Assembly (NCBI RefSeq): GCF_000423245.1 | Contig: NZ_KE383993.1 | Coordinates: 390,079 to 454,078, forward strand | Length of the DNA: 64,000 bases | Reading direction: 5' to 3' | Origin: Ligilactobacillus ceti DSM 22408 | GTDB lineage: Bacteria; Bacillota; Bacilli; Lactobacillales; Lactobacillaceae | Part shown: in pieces, positions 1-7,236 of the stretch | Layout of the letters: each line of letters starts with the position of its first letter | Position numbering within the stretch: the stretch's first letter is position 1 | Translations under genes and position numbers: made by a program | The notes under the pieces: model-generated | Told to the model about the DNA's origin: nothing | The model's input: the letters and a program-made list of their open reading frames with translations, nothing else | Database searches by the model: none

Positions 1-161
1 GTATTAAAAAGGTTATTGATGAAGAGTCTCTAAAAGTATCTCATCCAAGAATCTATAAAAAGTACTTGATGGAAAAAGTATCTAAGCGTAAAGGCTACGT
101 GAGGATAACAATAAACGAAAACAATGTAAACAACGAATTCAAAGTAGAAAAAGGAGAATAA
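1..161 (+). CDS. C-terminal end of an unidentified element protein (cut by window edge)
   Basis: An open frame enters from the window edge (first complete codon at base 3) and stops with TAA at 159-161, two bases before the next start codon. The visible 52 residues are lysine- and glutamate-rich and end EFKVEKGE. The tail overlaps the ribosome binding site AAGGAG of the DUF2815 gene, so the two are probably co-transcribed. In phage modules of this type a DUF2800 nuclease-like protein commonly precedes DUF2815, but the short tail does not let me confirm that. Confidence 0.5.
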   Translation, partial: IKKVIDEESLKVSHPRIYKKYLMEKVSKRKGYVRITINENNVNNEFKVEKGE

Positions 162-163
162 TT

Positions 164-718
164 ATGAAAACAACTAATCTAAACACAAAGGTTATCACTG
201 GAGTAAACACAAGACTAAGCTATGCCAATGTATGGGAAGCAGTCTCAATCAATGGAGGAAAAGAAAAATACTCTGTATCTGTTCTTATTCCAAAGGACGA
301 TAAGAAAACGCTAGACGCTATTGAAAAAGCAGTAGATGCTGCAATCGAAGTAGGTATCGCCAAGTTTGGAGGTAAAAAGCCTAATAAAGTTGCTATCAAA
401 CTTCCACTCCGTGATGGAGATATTGAGCGTGATGATGAAGCGTATAAAGGACATTATTTCTTAAATGCTAATTCAGTAACGCCACCTCAAATCGTGGATA
501 AGAATGTTGATCCTATCCTTGATAAATCAGAAGTCTATTCAGGTTGCTATGCAAGGGTGTCACTAAACTTCTACGCTTTTAACTCTAACGGTAATAAAGG
601 AGTTGCTTGCGGACTTGGTAATATCCAAAAGATTAAAGATGGAGAAATGCTAGGTGGAAGAAGTAATGCATTTGATGATTTCACATCATTTGAAGGTGAT
701 GACGATTTTCTAGCATAG
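164..718 (+). CDS. DUF2815 family phage protein (probable ssDNA-binding protein)
   Basis: The 184-residue product resembles the DUF2815 family found in Firmicutes phage replication modules, which is generally regarded as a single-stranded DNA-binding protein-like fold. The N-terminal half has alternating hydrophobic strands (TRLSYANVWEAVSING, YSVSVLIPKDD). The C-terminus ends in a very acidic tail (DDFTSFEGDDDFLA), typical of SSB-like proteins that recruit partners through an acidic tip. The start follows AAAGGAG with good spacing. It lies just upstream of the element DNA polymerase, consistent with a role in element replication. Function is inferred from family and context. Confidence 0.75.
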   Translation: MKTTNLNTKVITGVNTRLSYANVWEAVSINGGKEKYSVSVLIPKDDKKTLDAIEKAVDAAIEVGIAKFGGKKPNKVAIKLPLRDGDIERDDEAYKGHYFLNANSVTPPQIVDKNVDPILDKSEVYSGCYARVSLNFYAFNSNGNKGVACGLGNIQKIKDGEMLGGRSNAFDDFTSFEGDDDFLA

Positions 719-728
719 GGGGATAGAT

Positions 729-872
729 ATGTATCAGTTTATGGATCACATTAACACTGTTTTTATCTTTTGCTTCGTGATAGCTCTAGCCACCATCATT
801 TGGGTGGATCTGCTTAAAAGTTTTATCAGATTCTTAAAAGAAAAGATGAATAGACGAAGAATGCAAAGGTAA
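729..872 (+). CDS. Small single-pass membrane protein of the element (47 aa)
   Basis: A 47-codon frame starts at ATG 729, with GGGGG just upstream at 718-722, and stops at TAA 870-872. Residues 10-30 form one hydrophobic helix (TVFIFCFVIALATIIWVDLL), followed by a strongly basic tail rich in Lys and Arg (KEKMNRRRMQR), so the C-terminus is probably cytoplasmic. It sits between the ssDNA-binding protein and the DNA polymerase in the same orientation. I recognise no family. The hydrophobic segment, the binding site and the tight spacing argue that it is translated. Confidence 0.6.
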   Translation: MYQFMDHINTVFIFCFVIALATIIWVDLLKSFIRFLKEKMNRRRMQR

Positions 873-929
873 GAAAAGGGATAAGTGGCAGAGAGTTAAT
901 CTTTGCCACTTAACTTTAAGGAGGAATAT

Positions 930-2879
930 ATGGAAGTAATAAAAACACTCTCAGTTGATATTGAAACTTTTTCTAGCACAAATCTATCAAAGTCGGGTGT
1001 ATATAAATATGCGAGTAGTCCAGACTTTGAGGTGCTTCTTTTTGCATACTCAATAAACCACGGAGCAGTAAAAGTAGTTGACCTAGCAAGTGGAGAAAAA
1101 ATACCAACAGAAATAATAGAAGCTATTAAAAGTGACGAGGTTATCAAGTGGGCTTTTAATGCAAACTTTGAGCGTATCTGTTTGTCCCATCATCTTGGCA
1201 TGAAGGTGGGAGAATATTTAAGTCCTGCGTCTTGGAGATGTTCTATGGTGTGGTCTGCTTATATGGGGCTACCATTATCCCTTGAAGGAGTGGGAGCGGT
1301 TCTTGGTCTTGATAAACAAAAACTAGGAGCAGGAAAAGACCTCATCAGATATTTTTGTATTCCTTGTACGCCAACCAAAACAAATGGAAATAGAAAAAGA
1401 AACCACTACTATCACGATAAGGAAAAATGGGAGCTTTTTAAGAAATATAATAGGCGTGATGTTGAGGTAGAAGTTAGATTGCAAGAAAAACTTAAAAATC
1501 ATCCTGTCCCAGATTTCCTATGGGAAGAATATAAATTAGATCAAATCATCAATGATAGAGGGATAAAGATTGATAGAGATTTTGTTACATCAGCAATCAA
1601 GGTAAACGATATATCAAGAAAAGAATGTATGAACGAACTATCAAGGCTAACTAATCTTGAAAATCCAAACTCAGTCATGCAGATGAGAAGCTGGCTAAAA
1701 GAACATGGCATAGAAACAGAAAGCCTCGATAAAAAAGTGGTCAACGAGCTTCTTGATAAGGTTGATGAAAAAGCAAGAAAGGTACTACTTTTAAGGCAAA
1801 AAATATCAAGGTCATCAATTAAAAAATATGAAGCTATGATAAACGCTAGCTGCACTGATGATAGATGCCGTGGTATGTTTCAATTTCTAGGAGCAAATAG
1901 AACGGGTAGATGGAGCGGAAGACTTGTCCAACTTCAAAACCTTAAAAGAAACTCCATGACGGATCTAAAAGAGGCACGAGAACTTGTAAAAATGCAAAAT
2001 CTTGAAGCCCTAGATTTACTATATGAAGATATACCAAATACTCTATCAGAACTTATCCGTACTGCCTTTATACCAAAAAAGGATACACTCTTTTTTGTAG
2101 CAGACTTTAGTGCTATTGAAGCAAGAGTCATAGCATATCTTGCAGGAGAAGAATGGAGAAATCAGTCTTTTAGAGAAGGTAAAGACATTTATTGCATGAG
2201 TGCCTCACAGATGTTTAATGTTCCAGTAGAAAAACATGGTGTTAATGGAGAATTAAGACAAAAAGGAAAGGTCGCAGAACTTGCCTGTGGATATGGCGGA
2301 TCGGTTGGAGCCTTAAAAGCTATGGGGGCTCTCGATATGGGACTTACTGAAGAAGACCTAAAACCGCTAGTAGATTCATGGCGTAAAGCAAATCCAAATA
2401 TAGTAAATCTTTGGTGGAATGTAGATAGAGAAATAAAAAGAGCAATCAAAACGAAAAAAGAAACAGAAACTAACGGCATAAAGTTTTTATATAAAGGAAA
2501 GGCTTTATTTATAGAATTGCCGTCAAAAAGAACACTCACATACATCAAGCCCGAAATAGAAATCAACGCTTATGGAAGTGAATCAATAACTTATCAAGGA
2601 ATCGGAGCAAATAAGAAGTGGGAGAAAATAGAAAGCTACGGTCCAAAGTTTGTAGAAAACATAGTGCAAGCCATATCAAGAGACTTACTAATGGAAGGCA
2701 TAAGGAATTTAGCTGATTTAGATATAGTAGCCCATGTTCATGATGAGATTATCTTAGAAGCAAAAGATAATATCTCTCTTGATGAAATCTGTAAGAAGAT
2801 GAGCAAAGTTCCAGATTGGTGTAAAGATTTATATCTAAATGCAGATGGATATATTTGCGAGTTTTATAAAAAAGATTAA
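930..2879 (+). CDS. Phage-type family A DNA polymerase
   Basis: The 649-residue protein is a family A (Pol I-like) DNA polymerase of the phage kind. Near the N-terminus is a 3'-5' exonuclease signature (SVDIETFSS, Asp/Glu metal ligands). The polymerase part shows the motif A region (FFVADFSAIEARVIAYLAGE), an O-helix-like segment (RQKGKVAELACGYGGS) and motif C (IVAHVHDEIILEA, the His-Asp-Glu catalytic turn). There is no 5'-3' exonuclease domain, as expected for phage enzymes. I chose ATG 930 because AAGGAGG lies at 918-924; the upstream ATG at 903 has no binding site. It probably replicates the element and is followed by a strong terminator. Confidence 0.88.
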   Translation: MEVIKTLSVDIETFSSTNLSKSGVYKYASSPDFEVLLFAYSINHGAVKVVDLASGEKIPTEIIEAIKSDEVIKWAFNANFERICLSHHLGMKVGEYLSPASWRCSMVWSAYMGLPLSLEGVGAVLGLDKQKLGAGKDLIRYFCIPCTPTKTNGNRKRNHYYHDKEKWELFKKYNRRDVEVEVRLQEKLKNHPVPDFLWEEYKLDQIINDRGIKIDRDFVTSAIKVNDISRKECMNELSRLTNLENPNSVMQMRSWLKEHGIETESLDKKVVNELLDKVDEKARKVLLLRQKISRSSIKKYEAMINASCTDDRCRGMFQFLGANRTGRWSGRLVQLQNLKRNSMTDLKEARELVKMQNLEALDLLYEDIPNTLSELIRTAFIPKKDTLFFVADFSAIEARVIAYLAGEEWRNQSFREGKDIYCMSASQMFNVPVEKHGVNGELRQKGKVAELACGYGGSVGALKAMGALDMGLTEEDLKPLVDSWRKANPNIVNLWWNVDREIKRAIKTKKETETNGIKFLYKGKALFIELPSKRTLTYIKPEIEINAYGSESITYQGIGANKKWEKIESYGPKFVENIVQAISRDLLMEGIRNLADLDIVAHVHDEIILEAKDNISLDEICKKMSKVPDWCKDLYLNADGYICEFYKKD

Positions 2880-2899
2880 AAGAACAAGTAAACACTGCT

Positions 2900-2928
2900 A
2901 AGACGAGGCAATCTGTCTCGTCTTTTTT
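2900..2928 (+). terminator. Rho-independent terminator after the element polymerase gene
   Basis: Perfect 8-bp inverted repeat AAGACGAG / CTCGTCTT with a 9-base loop, followed by a run of T. It ends the replication transcript, so the next genes need their own promoter. Confidence 0.85.
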
Positions 2929-2979
2929 ATTTCTAAAAAATTTTTTATAAAAAACATCCGATTTCACCTTCTCCCAAGG

Positions 2980-2997
2980 CTACCTATTAGGAGGTAG
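2980..2997 (+). promoter_or_regulatory. Small hairpin around the ribosome binding site of the HTH gene
   Basis: CTACC (2980-2984) can pair with GGTAG (2993-2997), leaving TATTAGGA in the loop. The AGGAGG sequence of the gene starting at 3003 lies partly in the loop and partly in the stem, so pairing could reduce translation. The stem is only 5 bp, so this is suggestive. Confidence 0.35.
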
Positions 2998-3002
2998 TAA
3001 TC

Positions 3003-3398
3003 ATGAACGATGAAATCAAAGAAAAAATCATCCTCTTAAGAAAGGATGGACTAGGCTATAAAAAAATAGCAAAAGAACTAGGCGTCAATCTAAACTCAGT
3101 TAAATCATTTTGTAGAAACCAAAGGAATAAAAAGAGCAAGCTAGAAATCATCAACTGCAAATACTGTAAAGAAATCATTAATACCAAAGGGAAAAGAGGA
3201 AATGTCAAGTTTTGCTCTAAGGCTTGTAAAACAAAATGGTGGAATGCCAATAAGAAAAAGCTAAATAGAAAAACGGCTATCGCAAAGACTTGTGCCAATT
3301 GTAATAAAGAGTTTTTTAGCTATAAAAACGAAAAAAGAAAATACTGCACTCATGCCTGCTATATCGAGCATAGATTTAGAGGTTGCAGTAATGGATAA
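3003..3398 (+). CDS. HTH plus double zinc-finger-like regulatory protein of the element
   Basis: The 131-residue protein starts with a sigma/resolvase-like helix-turn-helix (residues about 5-40: IILLRKDGLGYKKIAKELGV then NSVKSFCRN). It continues with two Cys-rich segments, CKYCKEII with KFCSKACK and CANCNKEF with KYCTHACY, each a candidate Cys4 zinc site. Proteins of this layout commonly precede serine recombinases in Firmicutes elements and are often mislabelled as sigma-70 proteins. A DNA-binding role in controlling recombination or excision is inferred. It starts after AGGAGG with 6 bp spacing and its end overlaps the next gene by 8 bases. Confidence 0.7.
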   Translation: MNDEIKEKIILLRKDGLGYKKIAKELGVNLNSVKSFCRNQRNKKSKLEIINCKYCKEIINTKGKRGNVKFCSKACKTKWWNANKKKLNRKTAIAKTCANCNKEFFSYKNEKRKYCTHACYIEHRFRGCSNG

Positions 3399-3558
3399 AG
3401 AAAAGCAAAATGAAATGATGTATCAAGTTGCCATATCCTTTTATCAAAAACTACTAGATGATGGCGTAATAAGTAAGAGTGAATTTAAGAATATCAGAGG
3501 TATTTTGCTTGAAAAATATAAGCCTTATATAAGCGAGTTATCAGCAGATTTAACTTGA
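3391..3558 (+). CDS. SHOCT-like short protein
   Basis: The 55-residue protein contains the short C-terminal-domain pattern YQKLLDDGVISKSEFKNIRGILLEKY, a two-helix motif of the SHOCT kind found in many element and phage proteins. The start at ATG 3391 overlaps the preceding gene by 8 bases, which indicates translational coupling, and the next genes are the recombinases. Its role is unknown; small SHOCT proteins often accompany large serine recombinases in such modules. Confidence 0.7.
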   Translation: MDKEKQNEMMYQVAISFYQKLLDDGVISKSEFKNIRGILLEKYKPYISELSADLT

Positions 3559-3606
3559 TAAATAAGCCTTTTAGAGTGATATATGTATGTAAAGAAAGGA
3601 GGGTAA

Positions 3607-4881
3607 ATGATGAAAGAAATAATACAAATAAAGCCTAAAAAGGACATCATCAAAGACAAGAAAAAAGTATGTGCTTATGCCCGTGTTTCTATGGATACAA
3701 GTGCTCTAAGGCATTCATTATCAATGCAAGTTAGCTACTACAATAAATTCATTCAAGCAAATCCAAGCTGGGAGTTTAAGGGCGTATTTGCAGACCTTGG
3801 AATATCTGGAACATCCATAAAGAAAAGAACTGAATTTAACAAAATGCTAGCTGAATGCGATAAAGGAAATATCGATATTATCCTAACTAAATCTATCCAG
3901 CGTTTTGCAAGAAACACAGTCGACCTATTAGAAACCGTTAGAGAGTTAAAAGCAAAAGGGATAGAAGTAAGGTTTGAAAAAGAAAATATTAACTCCATGA
4001 GTAGTGATGGAGAGCTTATGCTATCAATTCTTGCTTCCTTTGCACAAGAAGAATCAAAGTCCATATCAGATAACGTCAAATGGGGCATAAAAAAGAGAAT
4101 TGAAAAAGGCATGGTAAATGCTGGTGGTAAGTTTCAGATATTTGGATATAGATGGATAGGTGAAACCTTAACTCCCTATGAACCAGAAGCTAGCATTGTA
4201 AAAAAGATGTATGAACTCTATGCAAAAGGCGATATGAGTTTTAGAGAAGTTGCCAAAGAGATAAATAAGCTAGGCGTTAAAAGCATTAAAAATAATGAGT
4301 TTTGCTGGGCAAGCATAAAATGCATTCTCACAAATCCTACCTATACAGGGAATATGGTCTTTAAAAAGGAATATATAACTGAAATCGGAAATAAGAAGAT
4401 GAGGAAAAACTACGGCGAAGTAGAAAGATACCGAGTTGAAAATAGTCATGAAGGTATCATCACGCAGGAGCTTTTTGATAAAGTCCAAGAAATAAAAGAA
4501 AAGCGTTCTAGTCTGCATCTTGGTCCACCAATTAAAGATGAAAATAAGACAGAATTTAGTGGGAAGCTAAAATGCATGTGCTGTGGTTCGGATTTTGTAG
4601 GGTGCAGGGTATCGGTAAAAAGAGGTAGAGGTCTTTACTGGAAATGTTATAGAAAAGATAAAAAAAGGTTCAAAGATGAAGTGCCATGTAATACCGCAAT
4701 GATGAGCGACCTAAAAATTAAAAGAGCGATAGCAGAAGCTCTAAACCTAAAAGAATATACCACTGACTATTTTAATAAGAATATAGAAGTAATCGAATTT
4801 TATAACAAAAAAGACATGGTCATAAGACTTAAAAACGGAGAAGAAGTTAAAGGTAAATACAAAAAGAAAGGAGGAAAATAG
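3607..4881 (+). CDS. Large serine recombinase 1
   Basis: The 424-residue protein has an N-terminal resolvase catalytic domain (residues about 18-160) with the nucleophile motif CAYARVSMD, the helix motif ITKSIQRFARN and the dimer helix segment LASFAQEESKSISDNVKWG. A recombinase domain follows (about 180-290), then a Cys-rich zinc ribbon (CMCCGSDF ... CYRKD ... VPCN) near 320-365. Two ATGs lie in tandem at 3607 and 3610 after AAAGGAGGG; either may be used. It overlaps the next recombinase by one base. It is shorter than a typical large serine integrase because it lacks the long C-terminal coiled coil. Confidence 0.9.
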   Translation: MMKEIIQIKPKKDIIKDKKKVCAYARVSMDTSALRHSLSMQVSYYNKFIQANPSWEFKGVFADLGISGTSIKKRTEFNKMLAECDKGNIDIILTKSIQRFARNTVDLLETVRELKAKGIEVRFEKENINSMSSDGELMLSILASFAQEESKSISDNVKWGIKKRIEKGMVNAGGKFQIFGYRWIGETLTPYEPEASIVKKMYELYAKGDMSFREVAKEINKLGVKSIKNNEFCWASIKCILTNPTYTGNMVFKKEYITEIGNKKMRKNYGEVERYRVENSHEGIITQELFDKVQEIKEKRSSLHLGPPIKDENKTEFSGKLKCMCCGSDFVGCRVSVKRGRGLYWKCYRKDKKRFKDEVPCNTAMMSDLKIKRAIAEALNLKEYTTDYFNKNIEVIEFYNKKDMVIRLKNGEEVKGKYKKKGGK

Positions 4882-6455
4882 TGCAAAAAAGAGTAACGAC
4901 AATACCTGCAACCATAAGTAAATTTAACAAAAAGCCGATAAGCGAAATCAAGAAAAGAAAGGTTGCAGGCTACGCAAGAGTAAGTACCGATAAAGATGAA
5001 CAGCAATCAAGCTACGACGCACAACTTGACTATTACACTAACTACATCAAAAGTAGAGATGACTGGGAGTTTGTAAAGGTCTATACAGATGAAGGAATAA
5101 GCGGAACAAATACCAAAAAGCGTGCAGGCTTTAACAAAATGATAAAAGACGCAATGAATGGCAAGATTGACCTCATTGTTACTAAATCAGTATCAAGGTT
5201 TGCTCGTAATACAGTAGATTCCCTTACAACAGTTAGAAAACTAAAAGAAAAAGGAATCGAGATTTACTTTGAAAAAGAAAACATCTGGACACTTGATTCT
5301 AAAGGAGAACTACTCATCACTATCATGAGTTCTCTTGCCCAAGAAGAAAGTAGATCTATATCAGAAAATGTGAAATGGGGTAAAAGAAAAGGCTTCTCTG
5401 ATGGGAAAGTCACTGTCGCCTATAAAAACCTTCTAGGATACAAAAAAGGAGAAAATGGAGAACTAGCAATAGATGAAGAGCAAGCAAAAGTCGTAAGAAA
5501 GATATATGCACTTTTCTTAAAAGGATACTCAGAAAGAGCAATCGCAAAAAAGCTAGAGGAAGAAGGAATTAAAACGGTCTACGGCAAAAGCAAATGGTAT
5601 TCAAATATTATCCATAGCGTTTTGACAAACGAAAAATATAAGGGTGATGCCTTACTTCAAAAATATTACACAGTAGATTTCCTCAGTAAAAAGCAACAAC
5701 GAAACAACGGAGAAATCCAGCAATATTATGTGAAAAACAACCATGAAGCAATCATCAAGCCATCAACCTTTGATAGAGTTCAAAGAATGATAGAACAAAG
5801 AAAAAAGCTAAATATCAGAACTTCAAGAATTAGTATTTTTTCAAGTAGGCTTATATGTGGGAGCTGTCAGTCTTATTATGGACCAAAGGTATGGCACTCA
5901 AATGATAAATATAGGAGAACCATATGGCAATGTAACTGCAAGTTCGATAAAAAATGCAAAACGCCTCATCTAACAGAAGATGAGATAAAAGAGGTATTTA
6001 TAAATGCAGCAAATCAGCTATTTGAAAATAAAGGTGAACTCATTAAAACGCATAAGGAGATAACGAAAGAGCTATTTAAGACTGACGTCTTAGAAGAAAA
6101 ACAAGCAAAACTAGAAAACGAGATAAGCATAATCTCTGAACTAATAAATGAAGAGATAGGTAAAAACTCAAGGTTTGCACAAGATCAAGAAGAATACGAA
6201 AGAAAATATAACGACCTAGTAAAAAGGTTTGAAACCGCCAAAGCAAAACTTGATGATGTAGTTGAAAAGATAATAGATAAAAACAGTAAGTACGACTTGA
6301 TAAACGAGTTCATTGAAAAGTTAGAAGGACAAGATATCATCACAGAATTTAATGAAGACCTATGGTGCAGCCTAGTAGAAAGCCTAACCATCCATTCAAA
6401 AAAGGAAATCTTGGTCGTCTTTCAAGATGGCACGAAAATCAAGACAGAACTTTAA
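4881..6455 (+). CDS. Large serine recombinase 2
   Basis: The 524-residue protein has the resolvase domain with nucleophile motif AGYARVSTDKDEQQSS (Ser in YARVS), VTKSVSRFARN and SSLAQEESRSISENVKWG. It then has a recombinase domain, a zinc ribbon (LICGSCQSYYG ... WQCNCKFDKKCKT) near residues 325-370, and a coiled-coil-rich C-terminal region (about 380-480, many Lys/Glu), which is absent from the first recombinase. It starts with GTG at 4881, overlapping the stop of recombinase 1 (TAGTG) after AGGAGG. The pair is not a frameshifted single gene: each has a complete catalytic domain. Tandem recombinases in such elements may both be needed for integration or excision. Confidence 0.92.
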   Translation: MQKRVTTIPATISKFNKKPISEIKKRKVAGYARVSTDKDEQQSSYDAQLDYYTNYIKSRDDWEFVKVYTDEGISGTNTKKRAGFNKMIKDAMNGKIDLIVTKSVSRFARNTVDSLTTVRKLKEKGIEIYFEKENIWTLDSKGELLITIMSSLAQEESRSISENVKWGKRKGFSDGKVTVAYKNLLGYKKGENGELAIDEEQAKVVRKIYALFLKGYSERAIAKKLEEEGIKTVYGKSKWYSNIIHSVLTNEKYKGDALLQKYYTVDFLSKKQQRNNGEIQQYYVKNNHEAIIKPSTFDRVQRMIEQRKKLNIRTSRISIFSSRLICGSCQSYYGPKVWHSNDKYRRTIWQCNCKFDKKCKTPHLTEDEIKEVFINAANQLFENKGELIKTHKEITKELFKTDVLEEKQAKLENEISIISELINEEIGKNSRFAQDQEEYERKYNDLVKRFETAKAKLDDVVEKIIDKNSKYDLINEFIEKLEGQDIITEFNEDLWCSLVESLTIHSKKEILVVFQDGTKIKTEL

Positions 6456-6463
6456 AAACGCTA

Positions 6464-6492
6464 AAAGCCTTGCATTTCAAGGCTTTTTTGTA
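6464..6492 (+). terminator. Terminator after the recombinases
   Basis: AAAGCCTTG (6464-6472) pairs perfectly with CAAGGCTTT (6478-6486) around a 5-base loop, followed by TTTT. It closes the recombinase operon just inside the element border. Confidence 0.85.
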
Positions 6493-6556
6493 TAATAGTC
6501 TCTATAATTAAAGTTTCAGAATATATCCATTAGTTTATTTGTATCAATTATATAAT
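6493..6556. other. Probable right attachment junction (attR) region
   Basis: Between the recombinase terminator and the truncated methyltransferase frame lies AT-rich sequence with no gene. The element-chromosome junction must lie in or just after it, since host-like coding sequence begins about 6555 with the codons for AINPPYF. Serine recombinases use very short cores, often a dinucleotide, so the exact crossover cannot be placed without the left end or an empty site. Confidence 0.5.
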
Positions 6557-6944
6557 GGCAATCAATCCACCGTATTTTGCGGATCAACCAACAAGTGAAA
6601 AAAATCCGAATCCATATTTAGCAATTGCTCGCCATGAAATCAAAGTGAACTTAGCGCAAATTATTGAAATGAGTAGTGCTTTATTGAAACGTGGCGGAAA
6701 ATTAGCTATGATTCACCGACCAGAACGGTTAATTGAAATTTTTGCTGAAATGGAGAAAAATCATTTAGTACCTAAAAGAGTGCAATTAGTCTATCCAAAA
6801 GCTGATAAAGAAGCTAATATGGTGTTAGTAGAAGCGATTCGTGATGGTAATCCGGGTGGAACGCGCTTTTTACCACCATTAACGGTGTATCAAGCAAATG
6901 GAGAATATACTAAAGAGGTGCATACAATTATTTATGGAGAATGA
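6555..6944 (+). pseudogene. 3' part of a tRNA1(Val) (adenine37-N6)-methyltransferase gene split by the element
   Basis: The 129 residues begin at the catalytic NPPY motif (AINPPYF) of an N6-adenine methyltransferase of the TrmN6/YfiC (YabB) type. They continue with RHEIKVNLAQIIEMSSALLKRGGKLAMIHRPERL, characteristic of the C-terminal half of this family. The N-terminal half with the SAM-binding glycine loop is missing; family members are about 250 residues long. The ATG at 6555 has no convincing ribosome binding site and is probably created or borrowed at the junction. The 5' part should lie beyond the left end of the element. Precise excision could restore the gene. Confidence 0.85.
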
Positions 6945-7212
6945 TAAGAAATATTATTTTTATGTTTTATTATGTGCCGATAAGACTTTTTACGGTGGTT
7001 TTACGACAGATTTAGAAAAACGCTTAGCCACGCATAATCAAGGCAAAGGTGCGAAATATACGCGCATTAAAAGTAAACGCCCCGTGAAGATGATTTATTC
7101 AGAAGAATTTACTACTAAATCAGAAGCTTTAAAAGCTGAATATGCTTTTAAACATCAAACACGTGCCAAAAAAGAAGCTTATTTACAAGAACATAATGTG
7201 AAATTTAATTAA
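6934..7212 (+). CDS. GIY-YIG domain protein (UPF0213-like)
   Basis: The 92-residue product is a single GIY-YIG-type nuclease domain: [20 protein letters not shown] matches the two-strand signature and [15 protein letters not shown] supplies the following conserved Arg/His helix. Small stand-alone proteins of this family are widespread; their substrate is mostly unknown. I chose ATG 6934, which overlaps the methyltransferase end by 11 bases; the ATG at 6898 would add 12 residues not seen in the family. This gene pair (methyltransferase then GIY-YIG) is a normal low-GC Gram-positive arrangement, showing that this side of the junction is native chromosome. Confidence 0.85.
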   Translation: MENDKKYYFYVLLCADKTFYGGFTTDLEKRLATHNQGKGAKYTRIKSKRPVKMIYSEEFTTKSEALKAEYAFKHQTRAKKEAYLQEHNVKFN

Positions 7213-7236
7213 TTACAACTAAAGGAGTTAATACTG

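Larger units (their letters stand above)
1..6550 (+). mobile_element. Right end of a serine-recombinase mobile element with phage-type replication genes
   Basis: The block contains a DUF2815 protein, a small membrane protein, a family A DNA polymerase, an HTH/zinc-finger protein, a SHOCT-like protein and two tandem large serine recombinases, all on the plus strand. Such recombinases usually sit at the end of prophages, integrative conjugative elements or mobilizable elements. The right border falls shortly before 6555, because the next gene is an N-terminally truncated host methyltransferase. Codon use differs from the chromosome: arginine is mostly AGA and isoleucine often ATA, while the genes after 6.5 kb prefer CGT/CGG and ATT/ATC. 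The left end is outside the window, so the element class (prophage, ICE, IME or remnant) and the exact att core cannot be given. Confidence 0.85.

Noticed and set aside
3607..6455. The two recombinases as a single frameshifted gene
   Set aside because: Each has its own complete resolvase domain with YARVS nucleophile motif and zinc ribbon, and the second has a proper ribosome binding site.
6470..6496. Outward promoter TTGCAT / TATAAT at the element end
   Set aside because: The spacer is only 15 bases and overlaps the terminator stem, so the match is not convincing.
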